Origin: Candidatus Bathyarchaeota archaeon
GTDB taxonomy: Archaea; Thermoproteota; Bathyarchaeia; RBG-16-48-13; GCA-020355125
Length of the DNA: 14,806 nucleotides
Reading direction: 5' to 3'
NCBI GenBank assembly: GCA_026014905.1
Contig: JAOZHK010000137.1
Location: forward strand, 1-14,806
The position numbers and the translations under genes were made by a program. The notes under the pieces are model-generated. The model made no database searches, was not told the DNA's origin, and saw only the letters and a program-made list of their open reading frames with translations. Position 1 is the stretch's first letter. The number at the start of each line of letters is the position of its first letter. Positions 1 to 5,221 of the stretch are shown here, in pieces.

Positions 1-1
1 C

Positions 2-781
2 ACCCATCCGGACCAGAGAAAGTTCACCGACATCACGGGGATTGAAAAGGAGATTCATGGTATTGTTGAATCTGGCCATACTGCGTTGAAATTTGATCCC
101 TTTCCACATCTGGATGGGGATCGAAGCGCGAATGATGGTTACCTCGACGGAAACATGAGTAAACAGGGTGAAATGATGGCTGCCGAGTTGACTGCCCAAA
201 TCAGAGAGATAACAGGCCCTAATATCGAAATTTTGATTGATGCGCACGGTAGATTCGATGTCCCAACCGCGATTCGTCTTTGTCGAAGTCTGGAAGCGGC
301 AGGAGATATCGATTGGTTTGAAGAACCGGTGCCCGTGGAGAGCTATCATGCCCTTCGGCAAGTCCGCCAGAAAGTCAACGCTTGCATATCAGTAGGGGAA
401 CGGTTGCATACCCGCTGGGAATTCGTGCCTATTTTAGAGAATGAGCTAGCTGATTACATTATGCCCGATGTCACATGGACAGGAGGCATCACCGAACTAA
501 AGAAGATCGCGACGATGGCAGAGGCATACTATATTCCTGTTTCACCTCATGATGCCAGCGGTCCAATCAACGTCGTTGCCGGAGCTCATGTTATGATGAC
601 GGTACCCAACTTCTACCGGCTAGAAACGCCACGATATGACCTTAGTGCATACAACCGGTTAATACAAACACCACTGGACAATGCTCAAGGGCGGTTGCAT
701 TTGCCGACCACTCCGGGGCTAGGCATTGAAATGAACATAGACTACCTTCGAGCCCACGTCATTGACGGATTCGGGAGTTGA
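2..781 (+). CDS. Enolase-superfamily sugar-acid dehydratase (mandelate racemase/muconate lactonizing C-terminal domain), 5' partial
   Basis: The reading frame is open from base 2 with no stop, so the gene starts before the window and the TTG at 86 is internal. Seen: a Lys in the ALKFDPF strand (about 83-103); the metal-ligand Asp and adjacent His of IDAHGR (239 and 245); the Glu pair of WFEEP (320-325); GER (Glu at 398); and a C-terminal SPHDASGP (His at 548). This ligand order, with the DxH and late His, matches the galactonate/gluconate/mannonate dehydratase branch, which dehydrates an aldonic acid to a 2-keto-3-deoxy acid using Mg2+. The substrate cannot be settled because the N-terminal capping domain, which helps set specificity, is missing. 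It would act in the cytoplasm in sugar-acid catabolism. It ends convergently with the minus-strand regulator at 830. Confidence 0.85.
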   Translation, partial: THPDQRKFTDITGIEKEIHGIVESGHTALKFDPFPHLDGDRSANDGYLDGNMSKQGEMMAAELTAQIREITGPNIEILIDAHGRFDVPTAIRLCRSLEAAGDIDWFEEPVPVESYHALRQVRQKVNACISVGERLHTRWEFVPILENELADYIMPDVTWTGGITELKKIATMAEAYYIPVSPHDASGPINVVAGAHVMMTVPNFYRLETPRYDLSAYNRLIQTPLDNAQGRLHLPTTPGLGIEMNIDYLRAHVIDGFGS

Positions 782-798
782 CACGTGCACACGTATAA
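782..798. repeat. Alternating purine-pyrimidine tract after the dehydratase stop codon
   Basis: The bases right after the TGA alternate purine and pyrimidine without break for about 17 nt (ACACGTGCACACGTATA). This is the leftmost of many such tracts in the window. Mixed CA/CG/TA alternation has moderate Z-DNA potential. It lies between convergent genes and has no coding role. Confidence 0.5.
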
Positions 799-829
799 CT
801 CTGTGTAAGTCCGACTATTAGTCAGCTCT

Positions 830-1138
830 TTAGTGAATTGTATTTCCAAGAATCCTTGTCAAGTCTCGGAACGCTTCAATAAACTGTCGGCCTCGTTGAG
901 TACTATAATAACTCTTGTTTCCGTCATGAACATCTTCTTCTATCAATCCTTTAACCATCAGTGTGTTGACATATTTCTTTAGTTGAAAGTAGCTGAGATT
1001 GGCTTTGTACATGAGCTTTGTTTGGGAAACGCGATTATTGCTACAGATCCAGAGGATTTGATAGATGATGCTTAAACGACTTCTGTTACAGAATGGTTCT
1101 TCAACTTTCAATTTCAGAGACTTGTTATTACTAAACAT
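830..1138 (-). CDS. Small winged-helix DNA-binding protein (ArnR1-like)
   Basis: About 102 residues from the ATG at 1138. A TTG at 1153 would add five residues, but neither start has a clear Shine-Dalgarno, so ATG is preferred. After a short basic N-terminus it reads RSRLSIIYQILWIC, a helix-turn-helix (VSQTKLMYKANLSYFQLKKYVNTLMVKGLI, helices 2 and 3), then a wing (DGNKSYYSTQRGRQFIEAF). The MYKANLS phrase and the Y-x-x-T-x-x-G wing are typical of the archaeal single-domain family annotated as ArnR1-like or HTH_45. It follows the related gene at 1157-1408 by about 18 nt on the same strand, so the two are probably co-transcribed and may form a heterodimer. The target is unknown. Confidence 0.8.
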   Translation of the reverse strand: MFSNNKSLKLKVEEPFCNRSRLSIIYQILWICSNNRVSQTKLMYKANLSYFQLKKYVNTLMVKGLIEEDVHDGNKSYYSTQRGRQFIEAFRDLTRILGNTIH

Positions 1139-1156
1139 GTTCGTACATCTCAATGG

Positions 1157-1408
1157 CTAGTTAGTCGCGAACTGTTTCATTCCCTCAAAGTAGTTGATGA
1201 ATTCAATGCCTTTGTCTGTGGTCGTGTAAAGTTTACTTCCGTTCATTGGGCTTTGTAATAAGCCAGACTTTGAAAGTTTTAGTAAATACCCTTTAATGAT
1301 GCCAAAGTTAAGGTTGGCTTGATATACTAAGCGTGATTTCTTTGCACCCCCCAGAGCGACTTTCAGGATTTCGGCAGAGATTTCAAAACTACTTCGTTTA
1401 CGACTCAT
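1157..1408 (-). CDS. Small winged-helix DNA-binding protein (ArnR1-like), upstream copy
   Basis: 83 residues with an ATG start. The N-terminus MSRKRSSFEISAEIL leads into GAKKSRLVYQANLNFGIIKGYLLKLSKSGLL (recognition-helix region) and a wing (KLYTTTDKGIEFINYF). This is the standard archaeal ArnR1-like/HTH_45 layout: a small dimeric transcription factor, often autoregulated. It is first in a two-gene minus-strand unit with the regulator ending at 830. Its first 15 codons and the leader before the ATG recur at 1644-1854 in front of a truncated gene, so it is the likely parent of that copy. Confidence 0.85.
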   Translation of the reverse strand: MSRKRSSFEISAEILKVALGGAKKSRLVYQANLNFGIIKGYLLKLSKSGLLQSPMNGSKLYTTTDKGIEFINYFEGMKQFATN

Positions 1409-1433
1409 TTCAGGTCATTCCATGTAATTTTCG
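1396..1433 (-). repeat. 38-bp 5'-end/leader block, copy 1 (winged-helix gene)
   Basis: This block covers the first codons and about 25 bp upstream of the winged-helix gene. It aligns without gaps to 1817-1854, with 5 mismatches in 38 by hand count. The conserved outermost part reads CGAAAATTACAT on the minus strand. Confidence 0.7.
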
Positions 1434-1587
1434 AAATCAATTTTCTAAATCACGTTATTTGAGGGTTTTCTAACGAAAATGGCGGGCATTTTTCTATTCT
1501 TGATAATGCCCACGCAGATTGTCCGATTCTGGATAAAAGCTCGCTAGTTCGCTATAATTAATGATTGATGATTTACTCTCGTAATAT

Positions 1588-1595
1588 GCGCGCGC
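1588..1595. repeat. GCGCGCGC tract between the intact and truncated winged-helix genes
   Basis: Eight alternating G/C bases in AT-rich non-coding DNA, between the promoter side of the intact regulator (1408) and the 3' end of its truncated copy (1644). It is the leftmost pure GC tract of the accessory block. Confidence 0.6.
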
Positions 1596-1643
1596 TAATA
1601 CTGGAAGAGTTGGCTAGTGAATCTTAATACTTGGTGTTGAATT

Positions 1644-1829
1644 CTAGGATTGATTTTTGCGTATGTGCACGATGACTGCCGCACGATCTGATGTGAAGAA
1701 CACATCAAAACCTTGCTTTTTCAGAGCCCTCAATCCGTGTAATAATTCAGCCGATAGTGGTTTTTTCATTATGCCCCGTGCGCGTAAGATGTCAGAGGAG
1801 ATCTCAAAAGCACTGCGTTTTCGACTCAT
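1644..1829 (-). pseudogene. Truncated or chimeric winged-helix paralogue
   Basis: A 61-codon frame whose start, MSRKRSAFEISSDIL, is nearly the same as the regulator at 1157-1408. After residue 15 the similarity stops. The helix-turn-helix phrase (VYQANLNF) and the wing are absent, replaced by MKKPLSAELLHGLRALKK and a short strand-like tail (DVFFTSDRAAVIVHI). The similar 5' leader shows a duplication of the 5' end joined to other sequence. It may be a decayed copy, or a short protein that keeps a basic N-terminus. The reverse frame over the same bases is not credible as a gene. Confidence 0.55.
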
Positions 1830-1854
1830 TTTCGATCATTCAATGTAATTTTCG
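1817..1854 (-). repeat. 38-bp 5'-end/leader block, copy 2 (truncated paralogue)
   Basis: Partner of 1396-1433. Identity covers the start codon, the next few codons and about 25 bp of leader, then stops at the TTAACT repeats that begin at 1855. Confidence 0.7.
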
Positions 1855-1891
1855 TTAACTGTTATAACTAGTTAAGAAATGTTTAACTGTT
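1855..1891. promoter_or_regulatory. TTAACTGTT direct repeats with an inverted AGTTAA, candidate operator/promoter of the truncated regulator
   Basis: TTAACTGTT occurs at 1855-1863 and again at 1883-1891, with an inverted AGTTAA at 1870-1875 between them. On the minus strand the region also holds a TATA-like AGTTATAAC at about 1861-1869, some 35 bp before the ATG at 1829, a normal archaeal distance. Spaced repeats over a TATA box just before a winged-helix gene suggest an autoregulatory site. No binding evidence is available. Confidence 0.4.
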
Positions 1892-2154
1892 GAACATTAT
1901 TATGTGTTGAGAATTCGGAATCCAGAATCCCGTTCAGAATAGCGCTAGCTGACAACAAGCTAACCTTGCCATTCACTCATTAGCCATTTCATCGTAATGG
2001 TGTGATTCAGAGTCATACTTTGTCCCAGACTTTTTGTGATGGGACATCCTTCCTCGACCAGAATGCTACACTAACTAGAAAGTTGAGAGAATTGACCGAT
2101 CGTATTGAATTCTGAATCTATATTAAGCATTAATAATGCAAATAACTATTAAAC
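1892..2154. other. Non-coding stretch upstream of the Cys-rich microprotein
   Basis: AT-rich, with frequent stops in all frames and no credible gene or RNA. It contains one AGCGCTAGCTG palindromic patch near 1942-1952 and scattered short repeats (GAATTC/GAATCC). The stretch without a gene runs from 1830 to 2231 and includes the operator candidates annotated on either side. Confidence 0.6.
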
Positions 2155-2155
2155 T

Positions 2156-2189
2156 AAATATATTCGGCCTAGAACTTGATCATTGATCA
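2156..2189 (+). promoter_or_regulatory. TATA box and paired TGATCA palindromes, promoter/operator candidate for the microprotein
   Basis: A TATA-like AAATATAT lies at 2156-2163. Two TGATCA palindromes (2177-2182 and 2184-2189) sit 14 to 26 bp downstream, over the expected start site near 2187. Paired half-sites over the start site are a usual repressor arrangement in archaea. The ATG at 2232 would have a leader of about 45 nt. Confidence 0.4.
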
Positions 2190-2231
2190 GGATTCAAACC
2201 GTTCCTACCCCTAAAAATGAGTTGAATATCT

Positions 2232-2351
2232 ATGGAAGCATTGGTTAAGTGTGCCTGCGGAAAAGACGCGAATTGTTTTCTCACGGATGCTGGGTGGATC
2301 TGTAAAGTCTGTTTTGATCATGAGCTACATCGAAACAAGTCCCTGAACTAG
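2232..2351 (+). CDS. Cys-rich microprotein, probable zinc ribbon
   Basis: 39 residues, ATG to TAG. Seen: a K-C-A-C-G pair (Cys7, Cys9), Cys15, and a second knuckle W-I-C-K-V-C (Cys24, Cys27), followed by a basic His-containing tail (FDHELHRNKSLN, His30 and His33). CxC plus CxxC with a Trp between them looks like a single zinc-ribbon or treble-clef unit, giving a one-metal domain with nothing else attached. Such units commonly bind nucleic acid or protein, but no specific role can be named. It has its own TATA-like element upstream. It ends four bases before a GCGCGCGCG tract. No strong Shine-Dalgarno precedes the ATG. Five cysteines in 39 codons make a chance frame less likely. Confidence 0.55.
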   Translation: MEALVKCACGKDANCFLTDAGWICKVCFDHELHRNKSLN

Positions 2352-2354
2352 ATA

Positions 2355-2363
2355 GCGCGCGCG
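2355..2363. repeat. GCGCGCGCG tract just after the microprotein gene
   Basis: Nine alternating G/C bases starting four bases past the TAG. A degenerate relative (GCGCTCGCGTG) follows at 2397-2407. Confidence 0.6.
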
Positions 2364-2556
2364 TATAGCCTACTAAAACGTTTTGAATTGATCATTGCGC
2401 TCGCGTGAATAACACAACAAAAAGCGCTTGCACACTAGGAAGATAGAAACCTCATTCAATTATCCATGAGATGCTCTTTCGTTGACCTTGCTCGTTGATA
2501 ACTCTGCCAAAATTTCTTGAAGTACAATTGCAATCATTTCATAATCCAACTGGCTT

Positions 2557-2582
2557 AAAAAAAGAAGTAGAGGCGGTGCCTC
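2557..2582 (-). terminator. Intrinsic-type terminator of the first coiled-coil gene
   Basis: Read on the minus strand: a GAGGC/GCCTC hairpin with a 3-nt loop (2570-2582), then seven Ts (the A-run at 2557-2563). It lies about 70 bp past the stop of the minus-strand gene ending at 2654. A second weaker hairpin (TACCC...GGGTA, about 2598-2615) sits just ahead of it. The order fits termination of the minus-strand transcript. Confidence 0.5.
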
Positions 2583-2653
2583 AGGAAAAGGCTCGGTTAC
2601 CCGTTGTACTGGGTATTCTCAGGTTTACTTAGTTACGCTGTGATGACGTTTCA

Positions 2654-2956
2654 CTAGCTAGACGCATCGTCGTCACTTCTGCTGATCATCTCGTACTCTC
2701 TACTAGCATATGGCTGGTGTCTTGGAACTACCAGTTCTTTCATGCTCTCTACCAGTGTATGGATCGTGTCTTCGAACTCTTCTCTGTCCGCATTGGCGGT
2801 TTCTTTAATAGTGGTGAGGTCCCCCGAGATAGCGCTAATTTTTGCTTCGATTTTACTCAACCGGTTGTAGGTGACGTTCATCTGTTCTGCCATGTTCTTA
2901 TAATAGTCGTTGATTCGGTCACGGAATTCTGATATCTCAGTTCGTTTTTGAACCAT
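2654..2956 (-). CDS. Small coiled-coil protein, copy A of a duplicated pair
   Basis: About 100 residues from the ATG at 2956, which has AAGG nine bases upstream. A GTG at 2983 is a longer alternative. From about residue 30 it is one amphipathic helix (YNRLSKIEAKISAI, IKETANADREEFEDTIHTLVESMKEL) with heptad-like I/L/V spacing. The C-terminus is short and acidic (SRSDDDASS), unlike that of copy B. There is no signal peptide, membrane segment or enzyme motif. The other copy is at 7212-7517; identity is perfect over the leader and lowest over residues 6-28 counted from this ATG. Likely an oligomeric cytoplasmic or cortical protein; the role is unknown. It ends in AGC-TAG. Confidence 0.7.
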   Translation of the reverse strand: MVQKRTEISEFRDRINDYYKNMAEQMNVTYNRLSKIEAKISAISGDLTTIKETANADREEFEDTIHTLVESMKELVVPRHQPYASREYEMISRSDDDASS

Positions 2957-3042
2957 TTTCATCAACCTTAATATCTGTATCACTTACACGTGACTAAGAA
3001 AAGAGTTATGAATGACAGCTATAGATTTCGGATTGATCTAAC
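2733..3042 (-). repeat. 310-bp duplicated segment, copy A
   Basis: Aligns without gaps to 7294-7603 (constant offset 4561), with about 23 mismatches by hand count. None fall in the outer 102 bp (2941-3042, leader and first codons), and most fall in 2870-2940. Similarity ends abruptly at 3042/3043. Confidence 0.9.
3016..3031 (-). promoter_or_regulatory. BRE/TATA-like promoter of coiled-coil copy A
   Basis: On the minus strand CCGAAA is followed by TCTATAGC, a plausible BRE plus TATA centred near 3022. A start site about 27 bp downstream falls near 2995, giving a leader of about 40 nt to the ATG at 2956. The same bases recur exactly at 7577-7592 before copy B, which supports conserved regulation. 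Confidence 0.4.
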
Positions 3043-3347
3043 TCACTGGTATATCAAAGCAATGTGGTGGTCTGTAGATAAAACTCATTAAGAATCAACT
3101 AACCAGCTTTAAGAAGAGTCAGAAACATTGGTTCAAAAAATCCAATTAGATAAACCTGATTAACAGCGCGCGCGTTAATGCGAGCGTCGTATATCAAGAG
3201 ATTATGCCTCGATATCTCGCATGCATGTGGTGGCCATAACTGGCATGTAGTAATATCGAGACAGCTAGATTAGTTGAGTGGTACTCTCATACAACCTGTC
3301 GCCTTCTGTTTAATCATGCTAGCTATAGATTACACCTCTGTATTCAC
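3043..3347. other. Non-coding stretch between divergent transcription units
   Basis: About 305 bp between the promoter of coiled-coil copy A and that of the bactofilin operon. It contains a GCGCGCGCG tract inside a near palindrome (TTAACAGCGCGC...GTTAA, about 3162-3177), a long inverted repeat at 3208-3260 and a GCTAGC site near 3319. No coding frame is supported. Confidence 0.6.
3208..3260. other. Long nested inverted repeat, possible structured RNA or cruciform
   Basis: Outer arms CTCGATAT (3208-3215) and ATATCGAG (3253-3260) pair perfectly over 8 bp. Inside them GCCA-taac-TGGC (3233-3244) makes a second stem, flanked by CAT/ATG steps. The region lies upstream of the likely bactofilin promoter, so it is not obviously that gene's leader. 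It may be a DNA site or part of an unannotated transcript. Confidence 0.35.
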
Positions 3348-3387
3348 GATTCATAAATACTATCTATATTTGTCGCATGAGGAGGTG
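3348..3387 (+). promoter_or_regulatory. Promoter and leader of the bactofilin/glycosyltransferase/epimerase unit
   Basis: TATA-like elements CATAAATAC (3352-3360) and TCTATATTT (3363-3371) lie 36 to 55 bp before the ATG at 3407. A strong GGAGGTG (3381-3387) sits 19 nt before that ATG, too far for normal use. It overlaps a four-codon ATG-AGG-AGG-TGT-TAA frame at 3377. The closer AGGG at 3394-3397, nine nt from the ATG, is the more likely ribosome site. Confidence 0.4.
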
Positions 3388-3406
3388 TTAAACAGGGAAT
3401 TCAGTT

Positions 3407-4153
3407 ATGGCTCGTTCTTCCTTACTTTCTAAGAAAGACTTAGCATATATGAGTACGCGCATAGACCAAATGAATACTGAACTAACTAACTTAGCGCGCG
3501 TGCTTGAAAAAATATTAAATAACTTAGCGAATGAGCTTGAGGAATTGCCTCCTCTTGAGGAGGAAATCATATCTTCTGAAGTGAAACCATCGAAACGAGA
3601 GTTATTTTTTGAAAACTATGACGTATTAAATATTGATAATGGAGCAGATGGCGAAGCATCAACTACAACATCAAATGGCGCACATGTAGGTAACGAGGAA
3701 TCAGTAACTGAATATCTGCCTGGGTATATCCCTGCTCTAACACGCGCTAGTTTTCCTATGAAGGTTGTGGGGGACGTCTTTTATGTAGGTAACGGGGTAA
3801 CTTCAGTTGTGGGAGATGCAGAAATCCCATCTGGAATTATAGTTGATGCCACACTTGTGATTAAAGGCAATTTCACATCAGGTGAAAACTGTAGACTATT
3901 GAGGGATGTGAAAGCTTTAAAAGACATCGCCATCGGCTCGAACACAGTCGTTGAAGGAAATCTTGTAGCCGGCGGAAAAGTTACGTTGGGGTCTAGCTGT
4001 GTTGTACATGGAGCCATAGACTCGGAAGGCGATATAGAAATCGGCGAGAACACTGTTATTGAAGGCATTCTTTGTTCAAAATCGTCGATTGTCGCAGGTC
4101 AATTCACAAGGGTTCTTCGAAGCGCTTATGCAGCGAAAGGCTTATCCACCTAA
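3407..4153 (+). CDS. Bactofilin-like beta-helix protein with N-terminal coiled coil
   Basis: 248 residues. Residues about 8-55 are a predicted coiled coil (AYMSTRIDQMNTELTNLARVLEKIL and a Glu-rich end). Residues about 55-115 are a polar linker. Residues about 118-240 carry short beta-strand repeats of the bactofilin/hexapeptide kind: GDVFYVGNG, SGIIVDATLVIKGNF, DIAIGSNTVVEGNLVAGG, KVTLGSSCVVHGAI, DIEIGENTVIEGILCS. Bactofilins polymerise into membrane-associated scaffolds that place cell-envelope enzymes. Here the gene sits 6 bp before a glycosyltransferase and is probably co-transcribed with it and WecB, suggesting a scaffold for surface-glycan synthesis. No signal peptide or membrane helix is seen. 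The coiled-coil extension is longer than in simple bactofilins. An acyltransferase-like reading is unlikely because no donor-binding domain or catalytic His is evident. Confidence 0.7.
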   Translation: MARSSLLSKKDLAYMSTRIDQMNTELTNLARVLEKILNNLANELEELPPLEEEIISSEVKPSKRELFFENYDVLNIDNGADGEASTTTSNGAHVGNEESVTEYLPGYIPALTRASFPMKVVGDVFYVGNGVTSVVGDAEIPSGIIVDATLVIKGNFTSGENCRLLRDVKALKDIAIGSNTVVEGNLVAGGKVTLGSSCVVHGAIDSEGDIEIGENTVIEGILCSKSSIVAGQFTRVLRSAYAAKGLST

Positions 4154-4159
4154 CGAGCG

Positions 4160-5221
4160 ATGGGAATGTCTACTTTTATACTTAAAGGAGCGATGGCTCC
4201 GCTAGTCAACTTTGTAGTAACAATCGGATTTAGTCTTCTTGCTCCAGCTTTCTTTATTGTGGGAACACTTGGACTACACTTTCTGGTTCCAAAGCTGGTT
4301 ATAGACACCACATTTCTAACGCTTTACTTCTTTATCATGTGCACATGTTACAACGATCCTTTAATGTTTGTACTTGGCTTTGGCAAACTAGAACGTGACG
4401 AGGATATCGCTCATTATTTCAGCATCATCATCCCCGCGCATAATGAGGAATCCGTAATTGGAGAAACACTAAGGCAAGTGTTAGAGATGAATTATCCCTC
4501 AGAATTGTTTGAAGTCATTGTCATCAATGACGGGTCGACAGATAATACCGAACACGTAGTGCGAAAATTTCAGATAGAACATCCAAATGTGAAGTTAATT
4601 AACATCTTACCCATGGATGGAGGACATGGAAAAGGAGCAGCCCTAAACGTTGGCTTCAGGGACTTTCTATTCACTTGGAGAGAACTCAAAATCGAACCAC
4701 CATATCGCTGGATCATTGGCGTGTTTGATGCGGACGGGCATCCGCAGGCCGACATGTTGAGGAAAGTGTCGTTTGAATTCAGTGAGCAGAGCGTTGGTGC
4801 CGTCCAGACCCTCGTTCGTATACGTAATCGAAGCACATCGTTCTTAGCCAAACTACAGACGCGCGCGTTCATAGCCTTTTCACGAGTGACACAATTTTCC
4901 CGTACTTTTTTTAAGGGATTCGTCGCCCTGGGTGGAAACGGGCAGTTCGTACGAGCAACAGCTCTCGACACCGTTACCTCAAAACATTCGGAGCGTTGTT
5001 GGAATGTAAACTCGGTGACCGAAGATCTCGATATAGGTATACGATTGAGCCTGAAAAAATGGGATTTACGTTATTTAGGATCCACAGCTGTTATGCAAGA
5101 AGGAGTAGAAACGTTACCTAGTCTTATCTGCGCGCGCGCGATAATCAAAGCAATTATCCAGAAACCTGTTTGGGAAAAAACGCCACGATTTAACCAGATA
5201 TGTGAGGAAAGTGGGCTATGA
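4160..5221 (+). CDS. Membrane family 2 glycosyltransferase, apparently with an internal C-terminal deletion
   Basis: 353 residues. Two or three hydrophobic segments lie at about 12-72. The GT-A domain follows: SIIIPAHNEE (88-97), VINDGSTDNT (121-130), FDADGHP (189-195, the DxD-type metal site), GFVALGGNGQFVR (253-265), the base region TEDLDIGIRL (287-296), and QEGVETLPSLI (313-323). This matches processive BcsA/NodC-like enzymes that use a UDP-sugar and extrude a polymer. In that family SLI is followed by Q-x-x-R-W and several membrane helices, and a later W-x-K-T-x-R motif closes the domain. Here SLI runs straight into CARA, encoded by an 11-base GC tract (5130-5140), then AIIKAIIQKPVWEKTPRF. 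Roughly 80-120 residues seem missing, so activity is doubtful. It overlaps wecB by 4 bp (ATGA). The ATG at 4166 is an alternative start. Confidence 0.8.
   Translation: MGMSTFILKGAMAPLVNFVVTIGFSLLAPAFFIVGTLGLHFLVPKLVIDTTFLTLYFFIMCTCYNDPLMFVLGFGKLERDEDIAHYFSIIIPAHNEESVIGETLRQVLEMNYPSELFEVIVINDGSTDNTEHVVRKFQIEHPNVKLINILPMDGGHGKGAALNVGFRDFLFTWRELKIEPPYRWIIGVFDADGHPQADMLRKVSFEFSEQSVGAVQTLVRIRNRSTSFLAKLQTRAFIAFSRVTQFSRTFFKGFVALGGNGQFVRATALDTVTSKHSERCWNVNSVTEDLDIGIRLSLKKWDLRYLGSTAVMQEGVETLPSLICARAIIKAIIQKPVWEKTPRFNQICEESGL
4859..4868. repeat. ACGCGCGCGT tract inside the glycosyltransferase gene
   Basis: Ten alternating bases encode T-R-A within KLQTRAFIAF. From family memory this position is usually acidic (QTREF), so the tract may have arisen or lengthened by substitution. 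That point is uncertain. Confidence 0.45.
5130..5140. repeat. 11-bp GCGCGCGCGCG tract at the glycosyltransferase deletion junction
   Basis: The longest pure GC alternation in the window. It lies exactly where the conserved Q-x-x-R-W motif should begin. Conserved family sequence resumes a few codons later, but from the far end of the domain. Confidence 0.7.

Noticed and set aside
86..88. TTG as start of the dehydratase
   Set aside because: The frame is open to the window edge and the bases before 86 encode family-like sequence (GIVESGHTALKF), so the gene is 5' partial.
1657..1848. 63-codon plus-strand frame
   Set aside because: Overlaps the truncated winged-helix copy, whose sequence similarity to the intact gene fixes the minus strand.
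2717..2932. Plus-strand frames opposite both coiled-coil copies (also 7237-7431)
   Set aside because: They lie antisense to the duplicated coiled-coil genes, and their predicted products are not conserved between the copies beyond what duplication of the DNA gives.
3781..4068. 95-codon minus-strand frame
   Set aside because: Antisense to the beta-helix repeats of the bactofilin-like protein; Pro/Thr-rich shadow without a promoter.
4570..4971. 133-codon minus-strand frame
   Set aside because: Shadow of the glycosyltransferase, whose motifs lie in the plus frame.
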